A stretch of DNA of 64,000 bases from Proteles cristata cristata. Taxonomy: Eukaryota; Chordata; Mammalia; Carnivora; Hyaenidae. A program made the position numbers and the translations under genes. The notes beneath the pieces are model-generated. The model made no database searches, had not been told where the DNA came from, and saw only the letters and a list, made by a program, of their open reading frames with translations. Positions 1 through 10,109 of the stretch are shown piece by piece. Each line of letters begins with the position of its first letter. Position 1 is the stretch's first letter. The stretch covers positions 1-64,000 of the forward strand of contig JAESUZ010004132.1 in NCBI GenBank assembly GCA_017311185.1, written 5' to 3'.

Positions 1-639
1 GCCCCTTTAGTCATGTGTTCTAAGTCTTGTGTTAAAAATAGCTTATAGAAGCCCAAGGACTGCGTAATATGTAGGCTGAATGTGTGTTTTTCTGAATAGC
101 TGATTCTGATTGTTGCGTTTTTCATCTCCACACGGCTATGGTTTCGCAGCAGTAACACCTCTCACTTAGCGAGTGGCAATTGAAACTATACAGTGCATGA
201 GTCACAGTGCTTCGTTCTGTTATTTTCCAGGCATACAGAGGTCTCGTTTCTCTTTACTTTTAAAATTATGGACTACTTACCTTCTAGCTATACGTGTTTT
301 AAAATGCGTGTTCATAAGTGCTATATTTAAGATTTAAAAGACTCTAGTTGTATCAGCATTTCTGTCCTGTCAGCCGGACATCTAGGGTCTCAAGATACTG
401 ACAGCTATTCCTAGGGGGAACACGGGGATTTTGAGGTCCTAGGAGTGTCTGGAACACTGGGCTTTAAAAAGTAGTTGCTCTGCTGCTATATTTCTAAAGC
501 CTGTCACTCATTTCCATGGGAGAGAGATAAATTGCATCATTTTTCAAAGCTGTTGAATTGTGGAATACCTAACATCTCTTGGAACTTGCAATCCTCAGTA
601 TACACTCTGGAAAATTCTGTTCCATGCTAGTCACTTCCC
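1..639. other. Non-coding DNA, no recognised element
   Basis: AT-rich DNA with no repeat family, RNA gene or plausible exon that I recognise. Its right edge carries the first copy of the 14-bp target duplication of the next SINE. Confidence 0.5.
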
Positions 640-653
640 AGAAAGGTTTGTTA

Positions 654-859
654 ATTTTTTTGTTTCTTTAGTGGCTTTATTTTATTTTGAGAGACGGAGA
701 CAGAGCAAGCGGGCAGGGGCAGAGATTGAGGGAGACAGAATCCGAAGCAGGCTCCAGGCTCTCAGAGCCCGATGTGGGGCTCGAACCTGCGGACTGTGAG
801 ATCAGGATGACCTGAGCCGAGGTTGGACACTTAACTGACTGAGCCACCCAGGCGCCCCT
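654..859 (-). mobile_element. Carnivore tRNA-Lys-derived SINE (SINEC), antisense
   Basis: Reads on the minus strand from a head matching GCGCCTGGGTGGCT at 840-857 to a T-rich tail near 660. The CT-rich body appears as a GAGA stretch. It is flanked by a perfect 14-bp target-site duplication, AGAAAGGTTTGTTA, at 640-653 and 860-873. That shows insertion by L1-type target-primed reverse transcription. Confidence 0.95.
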
Positions 860-873
860 AGAAAGGTTTGTTA

Positions 874-2100
874 CTAATTGGCTATGATTTTGTCCCCCCT
901 CCGCCCCCCATTATATCTGTTATTTTTTTTTCCAGCTTTTGGTCTCTTCCAAAATACACATGGGCTTGACCTAAGATTTTTGCTTCAGGAATATTATTAC
1001 CCTCTAGGGAAATGAAAGCGGCCTGTCTCAACACATGTTTAGAAATCTTAAAACAACTAAAAATGAAAAATACCAGATTATTATGGGATGTTGTGTGGAA
1101 ATTGATTTGCAGATTTAGCGGTGGCCATTGTCCGTGCCTTCCTGTGGGGCGGGGTCGTAGCGGAGGATCTTAAAGAGCTTATGGGCCCCTCTGGGCTGTT
1201 GCGATTATGTGGATATATTTAGAAGCTGTAAAGAAAGCAGAGAGCATCGCCCAAGATGCCCCAGTGGGCCTGCTCATACTAAGATGTCCCATTATAAGAA
1301 AAATCCCCAAAAGAAAATATTTGCGTGGCAAGTAACGAGCTCTTTTCTCACCAAGATGATGTTGTAACATTTCAGGGAAAGCAGCGACTGTAACTCACTT
1401 GCTGTTGTCTTTTAAATCTCTTAAGGGGGACCAGTTGTCAAAGAGGATGATGAGAGAGCCCGGGTAGGCTCTTTGCTTCTATAAACCCCCACGTCCCAGC
1501 AAATTGATACATTATGTCCTTAAAGTAAGTTAAAAGCAGCAGGCTCCTTCCGTTGCAGATTCAAGATCTATAAAGCGGTTCCACAGCAAATCATCCGGAA
1601 AAGAACCCGGCATTGTGTTTCTAACGAACTGTTTGGTCCGCTATACTCTTTATCCTCACCTCAGGAGGTTTTGCGAGTTTTTGTTCAGCGTAAATGATCG
1701 GTGGCAAATGAGTGAAGCTATGATTTCATTTGTAGCAAAAAGTTGGAACAAAGTACCTCAGTCTGTCATTCAGCTGTTTCGGACAAGTAAAATGACATAG
1801 ACTCTAAGACCCACGCAGGAAGGAATTGCCCTCCACAAACGCACTCAGATCCAGGTTGGGCAGCAATTGCGTGATAAACTTTAACTGTCTAGCCGGTCCG
1901 TGTAGCCAGATCGCATGGTATTTCGCCTACATTTACCACAAGAGCACAGCATCCTTTTTTCCCCAACCCTTCCGGTGCCAGAGCGGGGCTTTAGGTCGGA
2001 GAGGAAGAGCTCCGTGTCGCATCTGCGGTGGCCGTCATGCACGCTTCCCTAATCTGTGGGCTTGCTTAAAAGCTTCGTGGGCACAGATGTTTTGGGGTCA
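874..2100. other. Non-coding DNA, mostly unassigned
   Basis: No recognised repeat family. Contains a short T-run near 923 and a 61-codon frame at 1615-1800, listed separately as a speculative transposase remnant. No exon with believable splice sites was seen. Confidence 0.45.
1615..1800 (+). pseudogene. Possible Tigger/pogo-like transposase C-terminal remnant (speculative)
   Basis: A 61-codon open frame. Its last ~30 residues have the spacing A-x4-VA-x2-W-x2-V-x4-I-x2-F seen near the C-terminus of DDE_1 (pogo/Tigger) transposases, where a conserved W is followed by a V/I and an aromatic residue. The upstream basic/aromatic part (residues 8-20) could match the region before it. There is no catalytic DDE domain and no flanking inverted repeat was seen. 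The match is by eye and may be chance. Any real remnant would be ancient and inactive. Confidence 0.18.
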
Positions 2101-2780
2101 CCCGGAGGGGATCAGAGTGGCCAGGCTTTGCTCCTTTGTCTCCAGGCTGCGCTGCGGAAACCGTGTCCCTTGAGGTGCCCCGTGGAGAGCGCTCTTCCCC
2201 AAGCCGTGAGTTTCGGTCCTGGAACCGGCTGTGCTCACACTCCTGGGGAGGATCCAGGCTTAGTGCCAGCCACGCGCTCCCCGTGAGGTCTCCGAGGACT
2301 GGAGAGACGGGGTGCCCTGCAGGGCCGCAGCCTGTCACTCGAGACCTGCGGGCATGTCTGAGGCTCCCAGGAGAGGAGGAGAGAGACGTCCAGCAGAGCA
2401 CCGCCTCCTGGCCCGGAGGGCGGCCCCTCCTCGCTCCTCAGTTGTCCCCAGGCCTGATGACAAAGGCGCAGTGCTTAGTTACCTTCCGCGCATGAAATCG
2501 GCCAGCCCTGCGCTCTGCGCCCCTGCGCGCCCTCGGGGAAGGCCAGGTCGCGGTGAGAGTAAAGACGTGGGCCCTGGGTGGCCTCCGGGGTCTGAGCCTG
2601 ACTTGCCCAGTGGTAACAACCTTCGGCTCTCCTGGGACCAGTGCGCGGAACACACAGCACTTTGCGGTCCCGCATGTCCTCCTCTCTCTACCTGCGTCTT
2701 TGGCCACGACGTCAGATGTGACCGTCGCTTTTCATCGGCATCAGCGCTCAGAAGCGGAGCAGCGAAAAGAAGGGAGATTG
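2100..2780. promoter_or_regulatory. CpG-island-like segment
   Basis: GC-rich, with about 19 CpG in 2160-2460 and about 26 CpG in 2461-2760 by manual count. For roughly 60% GC the second block is near the random expectation, so CpG is not depleted as in bulk mammalian DNA. Overlapping frames on both strands here follow from base composition, not coding. It could be an orphan CpG island or an unannotated promoter; no TATA box or first exon was identified. Confidence 0.5.
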
Positions 2781-3030
2781 AGGCTGGTACTTTATGTAAA
2801 TCAGCCTCCACGCCAGTTGTGTGTGGGTTGGAGAGAAGGTGGAAGCCAGTCTTTGGCAGAAGGAGTGTTGCTGCGTTGTGGGTTCAGCCAGTGTGGCCGG
2901 CACGCCATCCCACTCTAGCTGGTGACTCACTTTAAGCTAGGAGGGAAATCTGGTTATTTGAGAAACTCCGAGAATAGTGAGCCTTTCAGATGGAGATCTT
3001 GAGGATCCCTGAGACTCTGTTGAAGAAACG

Positions 3031-3229
3031 GCGGCAGAGTGGCTCGGGTCGGTTAAGCGTCTGACTCTCGATTCCGGCTCAGGTCATGATCTCACGGTTT
3101 GTGACCTTGGGCCTCACATCAGGCTCACCGCTGTGAGCACAAAGCCAGCTTAGGATCCTCTGTCCCCTCTCCCTGATGCACGTGCACACTCTCAGAAATA
3201 AACATTAAAAAATTAAAAATAAAGAAAAC
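3031..3229 (+). mobile_element. Diverged Can-SINE (SINEC)
   Basis: Head GTGGCTCGGGTCGGTTAAGC and the adjoining GGCTCAGGTCATGATCTCAC block are followed by a degraded CT-rich body and a tail with CAGAAATAAACATTAAAA. The B-box region is altered, so this is an old, inactive copy. Confidence 0.9.
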
Positions 3230-3337
3230 ATTTAATATATATGCTTCTAGTACTTTATATAATATCTCAGTTTATAGGTATTGGGAATATGTGAGCTTTT
3301 ATTCTCGAGAGAGTCATATCAATAAAAAGAAAAATGG

Positions 3338-3440
3338 GGGATGGGCACCTGGTTGGCTCAGTCCGTAGAACGTGTGGCTCTTGATCTTGGGGTCATGAGT
3401 TTGAGCCCCATGTTGGGCATAGGGATTACTTAAAAAAAGT
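3338..3440 (+). mobile_element. Short, old-type Can-SINE without CT-rich body
   Basis: tRNA-like part GGGCACCTGGTTGGCTCAG to GAGTTTGAGCCCCATGTTGG runs straight into GATTACTTAAAAAAA, with no CT-rich or GACAGCTCAGAGCC segment. This is the older short carnivore subfamily. Similar copies lie at 11625 (plus) and 26345 (minus). Confidence 0.85.
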
Positions 3441-4136
3441 TTTTTCATTGGGAGACTGTTGGGGGAAAGGGTGAACGTGCATACTTTCTGACCCTTGGGC
3501 GCTGCATAGAAGGCCATTTGTTTTTGGATAGAAGCCTCAGGAAAGAGGTCCTAAGTTCTACGTGGAGCCCATTGGTACCCCTGTAGAATTTGCTGGAGCC
3601 TCAAAGGGAGGGAGGAGGGAGATAGGTTATCACAGATGACTTCAGGAGAACTGAATGAACCAAAGCTCGTTCTTTATTTGAACTGGGAAAGAAAAGGGTA
3701 TTGGAAGATATATACACGTTGCCTTTGTGTGTTTTCCTCAGAACCTTCTCCTCAGCGTTGAGCATCACAGGTACATGTTGCGCTTGCTCCCTCTCCAGAA
3801 GTCACATAGTATCAGTCACCACGCAACAAGCCCCGTTTCAGATGCGGAAGCCAAACTACGGTCGGCAAAGCAATACGCACCGTATGTGACGCAGGCATGC
3901 GTGAAGGTGTAGTGGAGAAGCAAAGATTTTGTTGTCTCAGAGGAGGCACAAAAGTGAAAATCTGTCCCGTGTTCACCGGGCCAGTATTCATAACGCCCCT
4001 AGGTTTTGTGTGCCGATGTGGGTACTCTCAGACTTCTGAAAATGCTTGCTTGGGGACCATTTGGGGAGGCCACGTGGTAGTGCGGCGCACACGGAAACGG
4101 ATAATGTGGATTGTTTTCTCTCAATCTCCCTTAGCG
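3441..4136. other. Non-coding DNA, no recognised element
   Basis: No repeat, RNA gene or exon recognised. Short frames at 3701-4246 overlap one another and run into the following SINE, so they are not credible genes. Confidence 0.45.
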
Positions 4137-4149
4137 CTCGTCAGAGCTT

Positions 4150-4371
4150 TTTTGTTTTTTTTAAATATTTTTATTTGTTTCTAGGAGAGACAGAGAGACA
4201 GCGTGAGCAGGGGAGGGTCAGAGAGAGAGGGAGACACAGACTCTGAAACAGGCTCCAGGCTCTGAGCTGGCAGTCAGCACAGAGCCTGACGCGGGGCTCG
4301 AACCCATGAACCACGAGGTCATGACCTAAGCGAAAGTCGGATGCTTAACCGACTAAGCCACCCAGGCGCCC
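4150..4371 (-). mobile_element. Young-subfamily Can-SINE, antisense
   Basis: Carries the subfamily tags, read on the minus strand: GTGGCTTAGTCGGTTAAGC, ACTTTCGCTTAGGTCATGAC, the extra TGCC before AGCTCAGAGCC, and the CTCCTAGAAA tail. Flanked by the perfect 13-bp duplication CTCGTCAGAGCTT at 4137-4149 and 4372-4384. Confidence 0.95.
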
Positions 4372-4384
4372 CTCGTCAGAGCTT

Positions 4385-5440
4385 ATTGATGGGGAGTACC
4401 GACGGCTTGTCAAGTCAGTTGACCAGGAATGACTGAATCCTCACAGGCGACAGTATGATGCCCAGGCTGTGCCTGAGATGGTTCTGTGGACACGGAGATC
4501 CTCAAAGTCCTTTCCATATGTCAGCCTTCCGCCAACTCAGCAGTCGCTGCTGTTCCAAACGCCTGCTTTTACTTATGCAAATGGTGTCCAGAAAAAGAAA
4601 TCCTGTCTCCTACCCGAGGACTGTCCTGGACAGGAGGCCCAGAGGTCCGTTTTCCTAGCCCCGTCATGAATTGTTTCTTAGGGACACAATTTGCTGCCCG
4701 GGTCTAGAGCACAGCCCAGAAAGAAAAATGCCCAGTGCGTGGTAGGCACAATTTTCTGCCTGTGGACACTCACAAGGCTGCATTGTGGAAACAGAAGCTG
4801 CTCGAATTGTCCATTGTTCTGTGGGTCCTACTTTGGCAGCCAGAAGCGAATTCATTATGCGGTGATTGGCAGGCTCTCCTTCCGTGTACTGTGTGTTTCA
4901 TGCCGTGAGTACAGTAATGCATTCTGTGCTCTCTGCAGCCTCTTGCTGTTCTGGTCTTCTTCTCGGCGTCCCTTCCTCCAGCTCCCCCCTCCCCCGCCCT
5001 GCTTTCCCCAAACCTAGAGACCAGCGGACCTGTGACTGCTCTCCTCAAATCAGAGGAGATGGTCAGGTGGATAAATTCCCCCCGACTCCCAGAGAAACCC
5101 ATTTTGTTCTCACATCTGGGCCGGTCAGCCAGCCAACAAGTATTGATTAAGCACCCACGGAGCACACAGCCCTGGGTCGGCCCCCTTTTGGGGACTGCAG
5201 ACCCAGACAACTGTCCACCATGGCAGACGCGCCCCATTTCTCCCTTGATGTTTCCGTCCCCCAAAGTACGGCCTCTTGGGCTTAGAGGAGGGAACTTGAG
5301 AAGCAGTTCGTTGAAAATTACTGTTGGCAGGGTTTGTTTCGTTTTGTTTTGGTTTGGTTTTATTTGAATTGCTTTGTGCAGCCGGAAAACAGGATGAATG
5401 TGACCGTTCACAGGCTAAGATACTGTTTTTTAAGAATTTC
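4385..5440. other. Non-coding DNA, mostly unassigned
   Basis: No family recognised. A GTTTT/GGTTT-type simple stretch lies near 5337-5370. The 213-codon minus-strand frame at 4770-5411 has no recognisable domain, is overlapped by frames on the other strand and is rejected as a gene. Confidence 0.4.
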
Positions 5441-5449
5441 AGAGAAACA

Positions 5450-5640
5450 TTTCCCAAACTTCAGGGTGCATGTGAATCACCTGCACGTCTAGTTAAGCTG
5501 CAGATTCGGATTCAGTGTGTCCGCCGTGGGGCCCGGGGCGACCCTCCAGGTGATGCCACGGCGACCCTCCAGGTGATGCCACTGCTGCTTTGCCACGGAA
5601 CCCCCCCTCCCCCCGCCACCAGGCTTGAGTAGTAAGTGCT
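5450..5640 (+). mobile_element. MER5-type hAT-Charlie MITE fragment with internal duplication
   Basis: The order of short matches (CAGGGTGCATGTGAATCACCTG, a CAGATTC/GATTCAG block, GGGGCC, CTCCAGGTGATGCC, then CTTGAGTAG) follows the MER5A consensus as I know it. A 23-bp block is perfectly duplicated in tandem at 5537-5559 and 5560-5582. Non-autonomous and inactive. Confidence 0.75.
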
Positions 5641-5749
5641 AGGTCAACGGTTCTGCTCACTTGGAGAGCGTTGAAAACGACTTAGGCTCAAGCCCTGCCC
5701 CCAGCGATGCCGGGTTGATTGGTTTGGGGCTCGGCCTGGGCAGAGAGAT

Positions 5750-5906
5750 TTTTTAAAAACATTTTTTATTTTAAGTTTTATTTATCTACTTAGGAGTGAA
5801 AGTAGTGTGGAGCCTGACATTGGTTTCTATCCCGCAACCATGAGATCATGACCTGAGCTGAAATCAAGGGTCAGATGCCTGACCGACTGAGCCACCCAGG
5901 CGCCCC
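5750..5906 (-). mobile_element. Internally deleted Can-SINE, antisense
   Basis: On the minus strand an intact head (GGCGCCTGGGTGGCTCAGTC) and GGTCATGATCTCATGGTTGC block are present. Most of the CT-rich body is missing before the T-rich tail at 5750-5785. Confidence 0.9.
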
Positions 5907-6480
5907 ATAAACATCCCCGTGGGTGGTTTTAATGTGCATCCTGGTGGAGACATCGTAGCTTTGCATGTGTAAGAAGTGGGTTTGTCCTCTCGGAAGGGAG
6001 GGTATGGCTTCCTTTTGGGTCCTGAGTCGGCACACGCCGTGTCCTTCAGCCCTTGAAGAAAAGCATCCTTGTAACTGATAGGTTCTCGGCTGGGGTGACG
6101 GTGCCCATCGGGAGATGTGTGGCAGTCTCTGGAGACTGGTTTGTCACAGCTGGAGAGGCCAGGGCTGCCGTTCCATGTACCAACTGGGATATGTGGGCCC
6201 TGTGCAAAGTGTGATGGCCCCAAATGTCTCTGGTGTCTGTGTCAAGTGACATGGTGGAACTTTCCTAAGTGCCGCCCTCATGGGCTGGAAATTTTAACAC
6301 CCCTGTCCTTTGTCAGTGACTACTGAGAGCGATTAAGGAATAGCATGTAGCTGATGGTGTGACTCCATGTCTAACTCTATCTTACAGCGTCCAACTGGGG
6401 CGTGTACTCTGAACCAGGAAGTCGGTTTTCCTCCTGTAGAATCAGGCTATGGAAGTATAAGCTCCCAAAGCCCCTTTTAG
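5907..6480. other. Non-coding DNA, no recognised element
   Basis: No repeat, exon or RNA gene recognised. Frames at 5864-6326 overlap on both strands without domain signatures. Confidence 0.4.
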
Positions 6481-6482
6481 TT

Positions 6483-6502
6483 AAAAAAAAAAAAAAAAAA
6501 AA
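6483..6502 (+). repeat. Poly(A) tract
   Basis: About 20 consecutive A residues immediately 5' of a plus-strand SINE head. Possibly the tail of an earlier insertion that served as target for the SINE. Confidence 0.9.
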
Positions 6503-6504
6503 GT

Positions 6505-6715
6505 GGGGGGCGCCCTGGGTGGCTCAGTCAGTTAAGTGTCCGACTTTGGCTCAGGTCATGATCTTACTGTTCGTGGGTTCGAGCCCCATGTCGGGCTCTG
6601 TGCTGACAGCTCAGAGCCTGGAGCTGCTTCAGATCCTGTGTCTCCCTCTCTCTCTGACCCTCCCTTGCTCATGCTGTCTCTCTCTCTCTCTCTCTCAGAA
6701 ATATTTAAAAAATTG
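6505..6715 (+). mobile_element. Can-SINE (SINEC), cat-type body
   Basis: Full head, GGTTCGAGCCCCATGTCGGG B-box region, GCTGACAGCTCAGAGCCTGG, CT dinucleotide body and CAGAAATATTTAAAA tail. The head has a one-base insertion (CGCCCTGGG). The frame on this strand is only a translation of the SINE. Confidence 0.95.
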
Positions 6716-6721
6716 TGATTA

Positions 6722-6890
6722 AGAGGGTGGAATGGGGAATTACTGTTTGATGGGTACAAGAGTTTCTGCTTCTGGTGATGGAAAAGTTCTGGAAATGGAT
6801 GGTGGTGATGGTTACATAACACTGTGGATGTGTTTAATACCACTGAATTAAAAATTTGTGCTGTGCATATTTTACTATAGTAAAAATATC
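6722..6890 (+). mobile_element. L1M-type LINE 3' UTR fragment
   Basis: Matches the order of features in old mammalian L1 3' ends: a G-rich tract, TTTCT, GGTGATG, AAAGTTCTGGAAATGGATGG, GGTGATGGTTACATAACACT, then ACTGAATTAAAAATTTGTGC. Coding part is absent. Confidence 0.75.
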
Positions 6891-6952
6891 TGTGGTTCTG
6901 TGATCGGTGGTTGGACAGTAGACCAGCCGTATCTTTGCCCCGTTCTTTTTTG

Positions 6953-7150
6953 TTTTAATGTGTTTATTTTTGAGAGAAGGAGAGAGAATGTCATCGGGGG
7001 AAGTGGGGAGGGGTCGTAGAAGAGCCCAAGTAGGCTCTGCACTGACAGCAACAGCCACAAGCCCGATGCGGGGCTGGAACTCATGAACTGTGAGATCAAG
7101 ACCCGAGCGGAAGTCAGACGTTTAACCACCTGAGCCACCCGGGCCTCCCT
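6953..7150 (-). mobile_element. Can-SINE, antisense, diverged
   Basis: Minus-strand head GGCCCGGGTGGCTCAGGTGG, a modified GGTCTTGATCTCACAG block and a GAGAGA-rich body ending in a T-rich tail. The B box is mutated (CAGCCCCG). Confidence 0.9.
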
Positions 7151-7189
7151 GTGTGCTTCCCTTCTCTACATTATCCTTAGACCCTTGTC

Positions 7190-7390
7190 TCTTCCTAGTA
7201 CTTACCCATAGCTTGAAATCATTCCGACTTGTGTGATTATTTGATTATTTGTATGATTATTTCCCCACTAAACTGCCAGCATTATGAGGGTAAAGGACCA
7301 TATCTTTTGGTCCCCGTGATATCCCCCGTGCCTAGCAGTTTTTGTGGGATTTAGTAGACATTCTGCAAATAGTCTTTGGATGGATGGATC
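7190..7390 (+). mobile_element. L2 LINE 3' end
   Basis: The string CCCACTAAACTGCCAGCATT, then GAGGGTAAAGGACCATATCT, CCGTGCCTAGCA and a TGGATGGATGG terminus follows the L2 3' consensus (CTCCTTGAGGGCAGGGAC, CCAGTGCCTAGCACA, TGAATGAATGA). Confidence 0.65.
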
Positions 7391-7539
7391 TACTGCTACC
7401 ATATATATTAACCTCCCTGGGAATGGGAATTGGTTGTTATCTACATATCCAGACTTAATACCTTCTATGTTCCACCGGATGAGTGGTAAGATGGAGAGGT
7501 GGTGCCTAAGCATTATTTTTCTGACGTTGTTCTGTGAGA

Positions 7540-7700
7540 ACTGGCTTAAATTAGGATCCCCTGGGGTAGTTTGCTTATTAATGCCTATTAATGTCACCCA
7601 AACCTGCGTCTTTGTTGGATATCCACGGGCCTAGCCTCCACCCCAGACCTGCGGAATCAGAATCTCCCTTATGAACAAAGCCCCCAGACGCCTTCTGGGT
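7540..7700 (-). mobile_element. MER5-like fragment, antisense (weak)
   Basis: CCACCCCAGACCTGCGGAAT followed by CAGAATCTC matches the reverse strand of the MER5 core. Flanking parts are too diverged to assign ends. Confidence 0.45.
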
Positions 7701-9909
7701 CTGAGAAGTCTGTAAGTTCCTTTCTGGTTAATGTCCCGTTCCAGTTAGCCTGGAGAGCTGTCGGTCGCCCGTGAAGGAAAATGGTGCGTTTATCTGGAGG
7801 CCAGAGAGTCGTACTGCCATGCGAAAATATTTTACAGAGAAAGAGGTATTGTTACCATCACAATCAGCTGTGATTCTGTGTTAGATAATTGGCTTGGGGA
7901 GACAGAAGGCAAAAACAAAAACCAAAAAACCCAACAAAGAAACTACCGCTCTTTTCCTACTTCATTTCTATTCTTGCTTTTTGAAACCATCTACCGAGCA
8001 AAAGGGAGTTGCAGGAAACAAGTGGACGGAACGACATAATCTTGCCCCATGTAGAAGAAAAATAGAAGGCCAAAAAGTTACATCTTTCTCTTCCAGAGAA
8101 AAGAATGCATTTCCCGTTTGCCCTCGCTGAGAGCAGGTGCGTAATGCCACAGTGTGTGCAGGGCTCCGGACAGAGAATATAGACGCGGCTGACCGGGCAG
8201 GGTTTGAACTGCCAAATATTGGCTCGGTCAGAAACCACGTGACGAACGCAAGCCCTGATTGCATTTCCCAGGGTGAGCGAGAAAGCAGCATGTGTACCTT
8301 TCTCTCCTTCGCCGCCTCACACGCAAGGCAGTTGAAGGTACTTTACCTTCCGTAGATTTGTGCGCGCCCTTGAAGATCCCTCGTGATTGAGAGCTTGTTC
8401 TCGGCACCCAGCTTCTAAGCAAATGGCCTGCAAGAACGTGGGCTTTGTGGCGACCCACAGCTGTGTGGAGAAATGCGTCAAGCGTGTGACATTTTCCATG
8501 CGTGTTTATCGTGTTCCTTGTGACCTGGGGGTCGCCACTGGCATCACAAAAAAATGGACCCTGAACGCAGAAAAGGGGGCCTAGGGATGCTCTAAGCGAG
8601 TGGTTCTCAGTCTGTGGTTTTGTAGTCAGCCCACCCACAGAATATAAAGCTGCTCCGTTAGGAGCACCGGCTCCATCACGTGGGAATTTTGAGGCTGGAC
8701 GGTGGTCACTTTTGAATCTCACTTACCTTGCTCTTGGGACCCTTGTTTCTGGTATAGTTAGGCCGGGATGAGGAAGTTCCTGCTGTTCCCCCTTACCTGT
8801 GTCTTCCCCCAAGGGGCTCCAGTGCCCTCTGAATCCGGGAGAGCCAAGGTGATGAACTGAATGAACTCTTTCCACGTGGCTCATCATCGTTTGAGCTTGA
8901 CTTCCGTGTTTGTTACCAGCAGTAGAAACACAGAGCCTTCCCAGTGGACTCAGTAGGCACGGATCGGACCGCGGTTCCTGTGGTTGGAAGGTGAAGGGCA
9001 CTCGTAGAGGGGGCATCCGTGTTTCGTACCCCGCTTCGTGCATCAACCGCTGAGAACAAGGGCTGCTCTATTTTGCTGTCCTTACCTTCGATCCAGCAGT
9101 GACCTCAGGTCGAGGGCACTGGGAGCCGAAAGAAGTTCTTCACTTGTTCCATGTTGGTACGTCACATCGAGATCTGAGGACATGCCCATGTCAGCGGGAG
9201 CACTTAGGGTTTGATGGCCTCCCGTCATGGACGCCAAAAGGGGAAGTGTCATGAAATGTGAGTACAGGGGACTGGATTGCATGGGGACTTCATCCCTTCC
9301 CGGCTGTGTCATGTCAACAGTGCTGGGAACTTATCAACACTGTGGATGTATAGGAACAGTTTTCACACGCTCAAGTCAAGCAGCTGTGTCCTGATACATA
9401 CCGTGCTATAAACATACAGATGCGGGGGTGTGGGGTTTACCAGGAATGTTCTAAGATTTCACTGGAGAAGAGTGTGGTAGCCCACAAAGAGATCGATTGA
9501 GTTCCTGAAGGCATCAGGTTAAATGAATCATTGATTAGATATGAAAATTCAGGAGGAGATTTTGCTTTCTAATCCATTAGCTTAAAATTGGAATAAATTT
9601 GCATCAATGCATATGGAGAATACTAATTTGGTGAAGGCTTTGCAGCACTTGGTGGGAAGGAGAAGCATTTTAAGCTTGTTGGTTGTCCAATCAGGAGAAG
9701 GGGGTAGATCGCAAGGTCAAAAATGCGTTTCTATTGCTGGTTCAACAAATTACAAGTGTATCAGAAAAGCATAGTGTAAGTTGTTATGCCTCTCAGATGT
9801 TCTTCTTCTGTGGGTTTTAGCTGGAAAAAAACCAAAACCAAACATGTCTGCTTTTCACGAGGGCCCATTATGATAACAGTTGGAGGCAGTAGGAGGTGAA
9901 AAACTAAAA
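7701..9909. other. Repeat-poor non-coding DNA
   Basis: Over 2 kb without a repeat I can name. Overlapping frames of up to 164 codons (8228-8722, minus) have no domain signature. CpG is frequent at 8280-8560. The right part, 9480-9720, is listed as a candidate regulatory block. Confidence 0.45.
9480..9720. promoter_or_regulatory. Candidate conserved regulatory block with homeodomain motifs
   Basis: AT-rich, repeat-free. Contains AATCATTGATTAG, the palindromic homeodomain-type site TAATCCATTA at 9570-9579, and AATTTGCATCAATGCATATG with octamer-like ATTTGCAT. Function is inferred from motif density only. Confidence 0.3.
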
Positions 9910-9923
9910 CTTCTCAAAATCCA

Positions 9924-10095
9924 GGGGCCCCTGGGTGGCTCAGTTGGTTAAGCATGCGACTCAGGTCATGATCTCACGGTTCCTAAGACGAGCCCTGTGT
10001 CCGGTAAGGAGCCTAGTAGGGATTCTCTCTCTCCCTCTCTGTCCCTTGCCTGCTTGCCCCCCTCCCCCGATAAATAAATAAACATTAAAAACCAT
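9924..10095 (+). mobile_element. Can-SINE (SINEC)
   Basis: Head GGGGCCCCTGGGTGGCTCAG, a shortened middle lacking part of the B-box region, a CT-rich body and the tail AAATAAATAAACATTAAAAA. Flanked by the perfect 14-bp duplication CTTCTCAAAATCCA at 9910-9923 and 10096-10109. Confidence 0.95.
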
Positions 10096-10109
10096 CTTCT
10101 CAAAATCCA

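Noticed and set aside
2312..2935. 207-codon plus-strand open frame as a gene
   Set aside because: Lies in a CpG-rich patch where five other frames on both strands also stay open. This is the base-composition effect expected there.
4770..5411. 213-codon minus-strand open frame as a gene
   Set aside because: No recognisable domain, with plus-strand frames of similar length over the same DNA.
8598..8720. Possible MER5 beginning AGTGGTTCTCAG
   Set aside because: The match stops after about 12 bp and the rest does not follow the consensus.
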